Shown in pieces: positions 8,605 through 17,089 of a stretch of DNA of 64,000 nucleotides. The notes beneath the pieces were generated by a model. The model did not search any database. It was not told the DNA's origin and saw only the letters and a program-made list of their open reading frames with translations. The position numbers were made by a program, and so were the translations under genes. Where the stretch lies: assembly GCA_031422335.1 (NCBI GenBank), contig JANOQW010000008.1, forward strand, positions 1 to 64,000, in the 5' to 3' direction. Within the stretch, counting starts at the first letter, position 1; each line of letters starts with the position of its first letter. The DNA comes from Methylotenera_A sp031422335 (GTDB lineage Bacteria > Pseudomonadota > Gammaproteobacteria > Burkholderiales > Methylophilaceae).

Positions 8605-8633
8605 TTATTATTTTCACTAAATTGTTGTAGCTA

Positions 8634-8667
8634 AAATGCGCCAAGTGCAATCTGCCTTGGCGCTTTT
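8634..8667 (+). terminator. intrinsic terminator after the merR-type gene
   Basis: GCGCCAAG (8638-8645) pairs perfectly with CTTGGCGC (8656-8663) across a 10-base loop and is followed by TTTT. AAAA on the left would also give a T-run on the other strand. It ends the pheST-ihfA-merR transcript. Confidence 0.88.
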
Positions 8668-8724
8668 CATTTATAATAACGCTTCGTTGTGATTAACTGT
8701 TTTTCATTTAATTACAATGCGGTT

Positions 8725-8801
8725 CGGGGCGTAGCGCAGCCTGGTAGCGTACTTGTCTGGGGGACAAGGGGTCGCAGGTTCAAATCCTGCCGTTCCGACC
8801 A
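8725..8801 (+). tRNA. tRNA-Pro(GGG)
   Basis: A 77-base cloverleaf with encoded CCA. Acceptor CGGGGCG pairs with CGTTCCG (two G-U pairs); the D-stem is GCGC/GCGT; the anticodon stem CTTGT/ACAAG encloses loop CTGGGGG, placing anticodon GGG at 8759-8761; the T-arm is GCAGG/CCTGC with a TTCAAAT loop. It reads CCC and CCU. A TACAAT box at 8713-8718 may be its -10 element. This position after ihfA-merR is common in betaproteobacteria. Confidence 0.96.
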
Positions 8802-8817
8802 ATTTAAGCTTTTCACA

Positions 8818-9654
8818 TTAGGTTTTTAAAGCGCGTTTTACGCCAAAGCTTTCAGTAATACGATCTAGCATAATCGCCAGCAGCACCACTCCTAAACCAC
8901 TCTCAAAACCTAAACCAATATCTAAGCGAGAGATGCTGGATAAAACGTCGTTGCCCAAGCCACCAGCACCCACCATGGAGGCGATAATCACCATCGATAG
9001 CGCCATCATAATGGTTTGATTAATGCCCGCAAATAAGTTAGCCATGGCACTGGGGATTTGTACTTTAAATAGAAGTTGTGTAGGAGTACAGCCAAAGGCA
9101 ATGCCCGCTTCAACTTGCTCTTTATTCACTTGGCGAATGCCCAGCGAAGTAAGGCGCACCACAGGTGGCATGGCAAAAATTACGGTGGCAATGACGCCTG
9201 GCACACGCCCTAGGCCAAAAAACATGGCGGCTGGAATTAAGTAAACGAATGCCGGCATGGTTTGCATAAAGTCTAAAATTGGTCGAATTACTGCCTCGGC
9301 TTTATCATTACGGCCAGCCCAAATGCCCAGCGGAATACCCAATGCAAGGCTAATTAAAGTGGCTGAGATGATTAGTGCAAGCGTCACCACGGTTTGGTTG
9401 GCAAAACCCATATTATCAATCAGCAAGAATGCTGCGGCACAAAAGGCGGCAAACTTCCAGCCTAGCCGCCAGTATCCAATCGCAACAAATATTAGCGCTA
9501 ACATCCAAAAAGGAATCCATGCTAAGCCATTTTCAATGATGCCAGTTGCAGTTTGTATGATTGTGCCAAGCTTATCTAATAAGCCTTGATCGTTATTCTC
9601 TAGCCATTTAACGCCAGCGGCAACCCACTCGCCAATAGGGATTTTGTAACTCAT
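8818..9654 (-). CDS. proW: glycine betaine/choline ABC transporter permease (ProW type)
   Basis: Inner-membrane permease of 278 residues. After an N-terminal segment with an early hydrophobic helix there are at least five more membrane spans and the binding-protein-dependent transport signature (ISATLISLALGIPLG and the EAA loop around EQVEAGIAFGCTPTQLLFKV). Its ATG overlaps the proV stop by four bases (ATGA) and is preceded by AAGGAG. It is the last gene of the minus-strand betaine block and ends 17 bases from the tRNA-Pro gene. Its binding protein is probably the lipoprotein gene at 26 kb, at the other end of the block. Confidence 0.93.
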   Translation of the reverse strand: MSYKIPIGEWVAAGVKWLENNDQGLLDKLGTIIQTATGIIENGLAWIPFWMLALIFVAIGYWRLGWKFAAFCAAAFLLIDNMGFANQTVVTLALIISATLISLALGIPLGIWAGRNDKAEAVIRPILDFMQTMPAFVYLIPAAMFFGLGRVPGVIATVIFAMPPVVRLTSLGIRQVNKEQVEAGIAFGCTPTQLLFKVQIPSAMANLFAGINQTIMMALSMVIIASMVGAGGLGNDVLSSISRLDIGLGFESGLGVVLLAIMLDRITESFGVKRALKT

Positions 9655-10892
9655 GCTGTGGTCTCCTTACAAAGTTTGCGTAGCAGTACGGTTTTAGTGA
9701 TTGCGCCTATGTATTCGCCATTTTCATCCACCACCGGCAGCGGACAAGGGTATTCCACCACTTTTTGCAGAACTTGATTTAGCGGCATACTGCCAGGGAT
9801 AGCCACAATGCCAGGCAGTAGCGCATCGCGTAGTTTTTTGCCGCGCTTATTAGCACAAGCCATTAAAGATTCTGCGGATACGGCGCCGAGTACTTTGTGC
9901 TGCTCATCTAGCACAAATGCATATACACGGTCATACATGCGCATGCGCTCTAAGGCGGCACTGAAGCCAGTTGCAGGGTCATCTGGACGCTCAAAAATAG
10001 TCACCTGCTCTTTCTGGGCGACATCTTTGGCGGTGAGGTATTTGTTGGTATCCACGCCATTAAAAAACGCTTTTACATATTCATCAGCAGGGCGTTGCAG
10101 AATGTCGTCCGAGGTGCCAACTTGCACCACGCGGCCGCCTTCCATAATGCAAATGCGGTTGCCAATGCGTAATGCTTCGTCTAAATCGTGCGAGACAAAC
10201 ACAATGGTGCGTTTTTGCTCTTGCTGTAATTTCATCAGCACATCTTGCATTTCGGTGCGGCGTAAGGGGTCGAGCGCAGAAAATGCTTCGTCCATTAGCA
10301 TGAGAGAAGGATTAACAGACAGCGCGCGCGCCAAACCCACACGCTGCTGCATGCCACCTGAGAGTTGGCTTGGCATGTGTTTAGCAAATGTATGTAAGCC
10401 AACTTGCTCAAGTACTTCCATCGCGCGACGTTCACGCTCTTTCACCTCTACACCCGCAACTTCTAGGCCAAACGCAGCGTTTTCTATCACGCTTCTATGT
10501 GGTAGCAAGGCAAACGATTGGAATACCATGCTCATGTCTTTACGGCGCAGATTAAGCAGCTTTTCTGTGCTCATTTTAGCCACATCTTCGCCATCTACAA
10601 TCACGCTGCCAGCGGTGGGTTCTATTAGGCGGTTGAGCAAACGAATAAGCGTGGATTTTCCAGAGCCAGAGAGTCCCATCAACACAAAAATCTCACCTTT
10701 GTTGATTTGAAAACTGGCATCCAACACACCTACTACTTGGCCAGTTTGCTTCAGCACCTCATCTTTATGTTTGCCATCATTCAACATTTGCATGGCCAAC
10801 TCTGGTTTATTACCAAACACTTTGTGTAGATTTTTGACGACTACTTTTGCTTCTGCATTATTGCTGCTAGCTGTAATACGTTCATTTTCCAT
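9651..10892 (-). CDS. proV: glycine betaine/choline ABC transporter ATPase with CBS domains (ProV type)
   Basis: ATPase of the betaine importer, 413 residues. Walker A GLSGSGKST lies near 73-81, the signature LSGGMQQR near 177-184 and Walker B LMLMDEAF just after, followed by the switch histidine (VSHDLDEAL). The C-terminal 130 residues form a tandem CBS module, which in OpuA/ProV proteins senses ionic strength or nucleotides. A TTG precedes the ATG by one codon; the ATG at 10892 is preferred because GGGGAG sits at the right spacing. Confidence 0.94.
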   Translation of the reverse strand: MENERITASSNNAEAKVVVKNLHKVFGNKPELAMQMLNDGKHKDEVLKQTGQVVGVLDASFQINKGEIFVLMGLSGSGKSTLIRLLNRLIEPTAGSVIVDGEDVAKMSTEKLLNLRRKDMSMVFQSFALLPHRSVIENAAFGLEVAGVEVKERERRAMEVLEQVGLHTFAKHMPSQLSGGMQQRVGLARALSVNPSLMLMDEAFSALDPLRRTEMQDVLMKLQQEQKRTIVFVSHDLDEALRIGNRICIMEGGRVVQVGTSDDILQRPADEYVKAFFNGVDTNKYLTAKDVAQKEQVTIFERPDDPATGFSAALERMRMYDRVYAFVLDEQHKVLGAVSAESLMACANKRGKKLRDALLPGIVAIPGSMPLNQVLQKVVEYPCPLPVVDENGEYIGAITKTVLLRKLCKETTA

Positions 10893-10935
10893 CAAGCTCC
10901 CCTTTAGTTACGCCATCAAGTTACTCGTATAATCG

Positions 10936-12021
10936 TTATTTATCAACCACTAAATCCGTCAATGGCTTAGAACAGCAAGGCAAAAACATGCCTTGGTCTA
11001 TTTCGCGTTGGCGGATACCACCACCATGTTTCATGTCTACTTTGCCTGAGATAAGTTTACTTTTACAAGTGCCACACAAGCCTTTTCGACACGATGATGG
11101 CAAGCGCATACCTGCCGCAAGGCCTGCATCTAAAACAAATTGGTTAGGCGCACAGCTAATATGCGTGCCACTTTTGGTGAATTCGACATTGAAATGTTCG
11201 CTGCTATTAATGCCATTTTTAGTTTCAGTTGGTGCTTGTTCAGTGGTCTGCAGTTCATCAAAGTTAAAGCTTTCTTCATGATAGTGCGCCATATCAAAGC
11301 CTACTCTTTTAAGTAGTTCACGTACCGCCGCCATATATGGGCTGGGGCCGCAGGTAAATACTATACGTTGTAAAAAGTCGGGTACAGTTTGCTTGAGAAT
11401 ATCAATATTTAAATAACCTGTTGGTTGTTGCCAATTAGCATCAGCCTTTTCGCAAATAAAAGCAGTGCGAAAACTTGGCTGCTCTGCCATTAATGCGAGT
11501 TCTTGCCTAAAAATAATGTCATTTGGGCTGCGTGCACTGTGCAAAAAAACAATGTCTGCTTGTTCTGCCAAGTCATAAAAACTGCGCGCCATCGACATGA
11601 GTGGCGTAATGCCAGAGCCACCAGATAAGAACAAATACTGCTTGGCAGGGTGATAAGTACAACTAAATTCGCCCGCCGCACCCAATATGGAAATACTACT
11701 ACCCACTAGCATGTTATCGTGCAACCAGTTAGAAACCACGCCATTTGGCTGGCGCTTAACGGTGATGGAAATTGTGTGTGGGCGGGTAGGGCTAGAAGAA
11801 ATGGTGTAGCAGCGATTAATGCTTTCGCCATTAATTGTTAATTCTAAGGTAATAAATTGCCCTGGCAGAAATTTGAATATACTAGGCTTGAGAGGCTTAA
11901 AGAAGAAACTTTTGACGTCATGCGTCTCTTGCTTAATTTGGCTGCATACCAGCGTGCTATCTTGGTCAGCATTCCATGCTGAAAGATTGGCTCCCCAATA
12001 CGCAGGCGTGTTCCTTGTCAT
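10936..12021 (-). CDS. gbcB: glycine betaine monooxygenase, reductase subunit
   Basis: Passes electrons from NAD(P)H to the Rieske oxygenase GbcA, which demethylates glycine betaine to dimethylglycine and formaldehyde. 361 residues: an FAD-binding barrel with RCYTISSSP, an NAD-binding domain with LFLSGGSGITPLMSMAR, and a C-terminal plant-type [2Fe-2S] ferredoxin with CRKGLCGTC and a distal PCC. It ends with a conserved DLVVDK tail. It follows gbcA by one base, so the two are tightly coupled. Confidence 0.92.
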   Translation of the reverse strand: MTRNTPAYWGANLSAWNADQDSTLVCSQIKQETHDVKSFFFKPLKPSIFKFLPGQFITLELTINGESINRCYTISSSPTRPHTISITVKRQPNGVVSNWLHDNMLVGSSISILGAAGEFSCTYHPAKQYLFLSGGSGITPLMSMARSFYDLAEQADIVFLHSARSPNDIIFRQELALMAEQPSFRTAFICEKADANWQQPTGYLNIDILKQTVPDFLQRIVFTCGPSPYMAAVRELLKRVGFDMAHYHEESFNFDELQTTEQAPTETKNGINSSEHFNVEFTKSGTHISCAPNQFVLDAGLAAGMRLPSSCRKGLCGTCKSKLISGKVDMKHGGGIRQREIDQGMFLPCCSKPLTDLVVDK

Positions 12022-12022
12022 A

Positions 12023-13300
12023 TTATTTGCAGGCTTTAATTGGTATCACGGCGGCAGTATTCGCCATGGCAAGTTCTAAGCGTTGAATGTACCAGTTGGT
12101 GAACTTTTCTACTAACTCTTCAGTATAAGGCGAGTAAGGGCCAGGTTTGTATTGGACGCTATTAACGCCGCGTTGCGTACGCTCTACTAGCGTGGAATCT
12201 TGTTTGTTGGTGGCACGCCATACTTCGGCAAGTCTATTAATGTCGTAATCCACGCCCTCAACTGCATCCTTGTGCACCAGCCATGTGGTGCGCAGATGCG
12301 TATGTTCGGCATCTATCGGCAAGGCGCTAAAAGTGACGATGTGGTCGCTCATAAAATGGTGCCAGGAATTTGGTTGTGTCCAAAACGATAGCCCGCCCAA
12401 GTTACGCAGCGTTAAATCGCCTAGCAATTTTTGGCAGGCCACTCTGCCATCCATGGTTTGCGATTCGCCCGCTTTTTCCAGCGGGAGTCTTTGCGTTCTA
12501 TAAGCAGTAGCGCGCGAATCCAGCAAATCAATCTCGCTAGAAGGCAAGCCACAGGACGCCCAGCGCGTGTTTTCTGCCTCTATCAAATCGCGAAACTCTT
12601 GCACTTTATGTGCATTTTCTGGCGATGGTTGGTAACCAAAACCAAACTCATACATGGAGGCTAACAGCTCAGGATGATTGGCCACGCAGTGATAGCACTC
12701 GCGGTTATTCTCCATGGTCAGCTTCCAATTACCATGTTCGACAATATCTTCTTGCAAGGCTATTTTGCAATCAGCTAAACGATGCGGCGCGATATAAGGC
12801 TCCATCGCTTGTTGCATCTCTGCAAAATCAGCAGGCGGATTGTCGTCTAGACAGATGAAAATCAAACCTGCAATATTGCCCACGTGCACCGATTTTAAAC
12901 TGTGATCATTTTTATCAAATGCTTCACCCATGTGTTCGTTGTATATTAGATTGCCCGATAAATCATAGGTCCATTGGTGATAGGGGCAGACAATATTACC
13001 AACGCTGCCTTTTTGCTCGTCGCATAATTGTGAGCCGCGGTGGCGGCAAACATTATGGAAAGCCTTTACACTCATATCGTCGTCGCGCAGGATAATCACT
13101 GAGTTATGGCCAACTTCAACGCGCACATAATCACCTGGTTCAGCAATATCAGGCTCGACAGCGACAAAAATCCAGTGCTTACAAAAAATTTCAGCAATAT
13201 CCAGTGTGTTAATCTCTGGGCTTAAATAAAATTGTGCTGGCAGTGTATAGCCTTTGCGGCGGTTGCTAACTAAATTGCGAATTTCAGGTGATAGTGACAT
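12023..13300 (-). CDS. gbcA: glycine betaine monooxygenase, Rieske oxygenase subunit
   Basis: Terminal oxygenase of betaine catabolism, 425 residues. The N-terminal Rieske domain has CRHRGSQLC and CPYHQWTY as [2Fe-2S] ligands; the catalytic domain has the mononuclear iron motif ENNRECYHCVANHPEL. It belongs to the GbcA/carnitine and stachydrine demethylase group of ring-hydroxylating oxygenases. AAGGAG precedes the ATG. The neighbours gbcB, dgcAB and soxBDAG strongly support betaine as substrate; other quaternary amines (stachydrine, carnitine) are less likely given the dimethylglycine and sarcosine enzymes next door. Confidence 0.92.
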   Translation of the reverse strand: MSLSPEIRNLVSNRRKGYTLPAQFYLSPEINTLDIAEIFCKHWIFVAVEPDIAEPGDYVRVEVGHNSVIILRDDDMSVKAFHNVCRHRGSQLCDEQKGSVGNIVCPYHQWTYDLSGNLIYNEHMGEAFDKNDHSLKSVHVGNIAGLIFICLDDNPPADFAEMQQAMEPYIAPHRLADCKIALQEDIVEHGNWKLTMENNRECYHCVANHPELLASMYEFGFGYQPSPENAHKVQEFRDLIEAENTRWASCGLPSSEIDLLDSRATAYRTQRLPLEKAGESQTMDGRVACQKLLGDLTLRNLGGLSFWTQPNSWHHFMSDHIVTFSALPIDAEHTHLRTTWLVHKDAVEGVDYDINRLAEVWRATNKQDSTLVERTQRGVNSVQYKPGPYSPYTEELVEKFTNWYIQRLELAMANTAAVIPIKACK

Positions 13301-13343
13301 GGATTCTCCTTGTTTCTTTTTTGTTTTTCTTATGACTTAAATC

Positions 13344-14120
13344 TTAAAACTTAGTAAGTTGATGTTCGCGCAAATAGCGCAATATCACTTGTGCTTTTTC
13401 GACAGAATTTCCCTCATTTACGACAGTACCGCCTTTGGCTTTACTGCTAATTGCATCCATTAAGCGCTCATGACCAGTTTGCTTAATTTGTGCTTTAAGT
13501 TTAATGGGTTTGCGCGGCGCTTCTAGCTGCCATTGTCTTGCATCATAGCTAAGATGCTTGCTTGTCAGTACATCAATGCTACCTAAGCTGCGGCGAGCAT
13601 GCGCAAAGTGCAAAACTATTGGTGCTAATGGATGCACAGCAATAATGGCAGGTGTACTAACTAAAATATTACGGCGCTGGCCTTTCGGTAAAAATTGTAA
13701 CACCTCAAGCATATTTCTGCGAAACGGGTTTTCTGGCAGATTTATTGCAAGCGCTCCAGCGATAATGGGTAGTTTCAGCTTGGCTGCTAGCAAATAAGGC
13801 AGCAAACCACTGTCTTCGGCATTTTCAGCTCGAGTTCCAGTTAAAATTAAATCAAGCTGATTTAATTGAGCAGCTAGTTTCTCAACGATATTACCTGCTG
13901 CAGACACTACTTCAATTTGGCTTGCGCCCAGCGCCAAGTAATCTTGCAAAGCAGGATTGTCTGCCTCCCCCGCGTGTAGCACCTGCACACTTGCAGCGTA
14001 TTTGCTTGCTAAATTCAATGCTAACTGTAAGGCCAAGCTATCGTTATGGCTGTGGCGTGCAGCACCACTAATAGGGTGTTTGCTTGCAGAAACTAGTACC
14101 GCAATACGTTTTAGCATCAT
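13344..14120 (-). CDS. electron transfer flavoprotein beta subunit of the demethylase cluster
   Basis: 258 residues with the ETF alpha/beta-type adenine-nucleotide fold (LKRIAVLVSASKHPISG at the start, DLILTGTRAENAEDSGLLPYLLA in the middle). It resembles the dedicated ETF beta found beside dgcAB rather than the general housekeeping ETF. Its ATG overlaps the alpha gene stop (ATGA). It probably accepts electrons from dimethylglycine demethylase and relays them to the respiratory chain. No ETF:quinone oxidoreductase is visible in the window. Confidence 0.87.
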   Translation of the reverse strand: MMLKRIAVLVSASKHPISGAARHSHNDSLALQLALNLASKYAASVQVLHAGEADNPALQDYLALGASQIEVVSAAGNIVEKLAAQLNQLDLILTGTRAENAEDSGLLPYLLAAKLKLPIIAGALAINLPENPFRRNMLEVLQFLPKGQRRNILVSTPAIIAVHPLAPIVLHFAHARRSLGSIDVLTSKHLSYDARQWQLEAPRKPIKLKAQIKQTGHERLMDAISSKAKGGTVVNEGNSVEKAQVILRYLREHQLTKF

Positions 14121-15202
14121 TGTACAGTCCGTTTGCTATGGGCAATTTCACTAATAAGTGCCTGCATTACATCTTCCGCATCTGCAATTACGGCAAGATC
14201 AGCGCGTTTAATCATAGGCGCACTGCTGTCGCGGTTAATCGCAATTACATGTCGACAATCTTTAATACCTTGTAAATGCTGTACAGCGCCAGAAATGCCG
14301 ACTGCTAAATAAGCACTTGCGCTCACAGTTTTTCCTGTAGCACCAATTTGTTTATCGCGTGGCAGTTTACCGTCGTCCACCACCACGCGACTAGCGCCAA
14401 TAGATGCCCCAAGTGCTTGTGCTAAGGTTTCTAGCGTAGATAAATTTGCTACACCATTGCCGGCAGAGACAATAAAATCAGCTTCTTCTAGCGCAATGTC
14501 GCCAGCCTCCATTACTTGTAAACCATTGTCTAGGTAAACGTCACTGGCTTGTATTAAGGTGGGCGCTTGCATAATTTTTGCCGCACTGAAAAAAGGCAGT
14601 TCAATATCAACAGCATTTGGCGCTAGCAGAGTAATTTTTGGTAGAGCCATGCTGGCCAGTTGACTGCCGCCTGCATGGTAGCTAGCGATATGTTTTGCAT
14701 CTAGTTCAACTACATGCGTTGCGGCTGAAAATTGCATATGCGCAATCAGTCTTCTGCCTAAATCGCCGTCACCAATCAAATTATCTGGCATAAAAATATG
14801 CTCTGGGTTCACTGATTTCAGCACGCTCAACACGGCATTCAGTTCTACATCTGGTTCAAACTGCAGAAAGTTTAAGCGGGGCAATATCATCACTTCGTCT
14901 GCACCAATTTCAGCTAAACTTTCATTTAACTCGCCTAATATCATTACCAAGACATATGTTTTGGCGTCCGCTAAAATAGCAGCTGCGGCGATGGTTTGGC
15001 GTGCGTGCTGGTCGAGCGCACCTCTATCGCTGTGTGCTACCACTAAAAAATAGTTTGTTGCCTTTGCTGTTGTACGTAATGGCTTGTCTGAAGGAACCGA
15101 TTCATCTAACTTAACTGCCTGCAATACAACACGTTTTAAGCCTGTAGTACTAGATTTTTGCTCGCGCTTAGGGTTAATTCTTATATTGTTGCGCGTTGTC
15201 AT
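14117..15202 (-). CDS. electron transfer flavoprotein alpha subunit of the demethylase cluster
   Basis: 361 residues. The C-terminal FAD-binding half carries the ETF alpha features (RVVVDDGKLPRDKQIGATGK, then YLAVGISGAVQHLQGI and VIAINRDSSAPM). The N-terminal 45 residues are a basic extension (INPKREQKSSTTGLKR) upstream of the folded domain. It overlaps dgcB and etfB by four bases on either side, making a rigid dgcA-dgcB-etfA-etfB transcription unit. Confidence 0.9.
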   Translation of the reverse strand: MTTRNNIRINPKREQKSSTTGLKRVVLQAVKLDESVPSDKPLRTTAKATNYFLVVAHSDRGALDQHARQTIAAAAILADAKTYVLVMILGELNESLAEIGADEVMILPRLNFLQFEPDVELNAVLSVLKSVNPEHIFMPDNLIGDGDLGRRLIAHMQFSAATHVVELDAKHIASYHAGGSQLASMALPKITLLAPNAVDIELPFFSAAKIMQAPTLIQASDVYLDNGLQVMEAGDIALEEADFIVSAGNGVANLSTLETLAQALGASIGASRVVVDDGKLPRDKQIGATGKTVSASAYLAVGISGAVQHLQGIKDCRHVIAINRDSSAPMIKRADLAVIADAEDVMQALISEIAHSKRTVQ

Positions 15203-17070
15203 ACAGGCTCCAAGCTCGCTGCTAGCAATTCGGCAAGATCCAATACTTCAGGCCTTTCGACTACGCCTTCCAGCATGGATGTGCATTGCGGGCAGGCCAC
15301 CGCGACTAGCTCCGCGCCAATGGTGCGCGCATCAGCGATGCGAATATCGGGAATACGCTGTTTGCCAGCAATGTCAGTCAACGGTGCACCACCACCACCA
15401 CCACAACAGCGCCCACGCAAGCCAGAACGCTCCATTTCGTTGATTTGCAAGCCAATACTTTTTAACAAAGTGCGCGGCGATTCTGTTTCATTGTTGTAGC
15501 GAGCCAAGTAGCATGGGTCGTGGTAAGTGAGTTTGCGCGTTTCGTCCGATTGGTTCAATTTCAATTGGCCACTGGCGGATAATTGCGCCAAAAATGTGCT
15601 GTGATGCAGCACTTCGTAATGCCCACCAAAAGCGGGATACTCATTCTTTAAGCTATGCAAAACGTGTGGGTCTGCGGTAACAATGCGTTTAAATTGCAGT
15701 GTGCTAAAAGTTGCAATATTACGTTTGGCCAAGCTTTGAAAGGTGGCTTCATCACCCAAACGCCGCGCAGTGTCGCCTGTGTCGTATTCCAATGAGCCCA
15801 TCACTGCAAAATCTATTTTAGCTGCTTTTAGCAGCTTCACTAAGGCTCGCAAAGTGCGCTGATAGCGCATATCAAACGCGCCTTCACCTACCACCAGCAA
15901 TACATCTACTGGGGTATTGGCTTGAATCGTTTTAATGTCTAAATCAAGCGCCCAATAATAACGCGCCATATTATCAAAGCCGCCAACAGTCGCGGTTTGG
16001 CGCAAATTTTCTAACGTTTGCGGCGCTTTATTCGGCGCGCTGCCTTGGGTAAGCGTCAGGTTGCGACGCAACCCAACAATCGCATCTACGTGTTCTATTA
16101 GCATCGGACATTCTTGCACGCAGGCACGACAGGTGGTGCATGACCACAGCGTTTCTGATGCTATTAATGACGGCACAATGGCTTGATTTGGTGAGCCGGA
16201 ATGCCTACCAATAGGCATTCCGGGATAAGGGCTGCCAGCGAAATTGGCATCCGTACCGCTGCTTAAACCAACGACCAAATCTTGAATCAGTTTTTTCGGG
16301 TTAAGCGGCTGCCCTGCAGCAAAGGCGGGGCAAGCGGCTTCGCATTTTCCGCATTGCACGCAAGCATCAAAACCCAAGAGCTGGTTCCACTGAAAATCAG
16401 CAGGTTTGTGAATGCCAAACGCATTGTTTTCTAAATCTAAAGGTTTAAGCGCTGTGGATAATTTGCTGCTAAAACGCTCCTGCCGTGGATGAAATGCCAA
16501 ATGCAACAAGCCGGCGACCGCATGTTTCATCGGGCCACCCAAGCCGATGCCGAGCGCTAATTCGGCAGAACCCACGAGTAGTAATAACGCGGCGATAACG
16601 GCGATGCCATTAGATAAAGTGGCGATTGGCAAGGTAAGCAAAAACAAACCCGCAGCGAACGCTAGCAGCGAGTAGGGCAGACGACTCCACGCACCACGCG
16701 ATAGGCGGGTTGGTGTTTTTATTCTTCTTAACCACATAAAAAACGCGCCCACAAACATCACGCAAGTTGTGGTTACGATCGCCCAATTCAGCGCGGCTGA
16801 ATACAGCATCAAACCATAATTAATCGCCACTAAAACTAAGGCCGCCACCGCGCCACCCGCCGTAGCTACATGCGTGTTGGCAATATAAGGTTCACGCGCG
16901 ACCACGTGGTGCAAATCGACAAAATAGCGCTTAGGAATAGTAAGTAGCTGACACCAATGCCAAGCTGCGGCTTTGCCAGCGCGCCACAATTGTGCGCGCC
17001 GCCATAGACCAATTAGTAGCGTTAATGCGGCAAGCCAAAATAGGGCGGTGATGAGGTGCCGAATATACAT
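15199..17070 (-). CDS. dgcB: dimethylglycine demethylase subunit DgcB, membrane Fe-S oxidoreductase
   Basis: 623 residues from the chosen ATG at 17070 (MYIRHLITALFW). A longer frame starting at 17184 exists but would overlap dgcA by 95 bases and adds a poorly conserved segment. Four to five membrane helices occupy the first 190 residues, followed by two [4Fe-4S] motifs (CVQCGKCEAACP and CTTCRACVQECP) and two CCG domains (HDPCYLARYN; GRCCGGGGGAP; ACPQC). The design resembles HdrD/GlpC-type quinone-linked electron carriers, so it may carry electrons from DgcA or the ETF into the membrane; that role is inferred. Confidence 0.9.
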   Translation of the reverse strand: MYIRHLITALFWLAALTLLIGLWRRAQLWRAGKAAAWHWCQLLTIPKRYFVDLHHVVAREPYIANTHVATAGGAVAALVLVAINYGLMLYSAALNWAIVTTTCVMFVGAFFMWLRRIKTPTRLSRGAWSRLPYSLLAFAAGLFLLTLPIATLSNGIAVIAALLLLVGSAELALGIGLGGPMKHAVAGLLHLAFHPRQERFSSKLSTALKPLDLENNAFGIHKPADFQWNQLLGFDACVQCGKCEAACPAFAAGQPLNPKKLIQDLVVGLSSGTDANFAGSPYPGMPIGRHSGSPNQAIVPSLIASETLWSCTTCRACVQECPMLIEHVDAIVGLRRNLTLTQGSAPNKAPQTLENLRQTATVGGFDNMARYYWALDLDIKTIQANTPVDVLLVVGEGAFDMRYQRTLRALVKLLKAAKIDFAVMGSLEYDTGDTARRLGDEATFQSLAKRNIATFSTLQFKRIVTADPHVLHSLKNEYPAFGGHYEVLHHSTFLAQLSASGQLKLNQSDETRKLTYHDPCYLARYNNETESPRTLLKSIGLQINEMERSGLRGRCCGGGGGAPLTDIAGKQRIPDIRIADARTIGAELVAVACPQCTSMLEGVVERPEVLDLAELLAASLEPV

Positions 17071-17089
17071 AATTAAAAATCCAGCATGG

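Noticed and set aside
8687..8718. Promoter of tRNA-Pro (TTGTGA and TACAAT)
   Set aside because: The spacer is 20 bases and the -10 box is only six bases from the mature tRNA; only the -10 candidate is mentioned.
9808..10710. 300-residue plus-strand frame inside proV
   Set aside because: Antisense shadow; Ser/Arg-rich translation without any recognisable domain.
15084..15443. Plus-strand frame containing a run of histidines
   Set aside because: The histidines come from the reverse complement of the glycine-rich CCGGGGG motif of dgcB.
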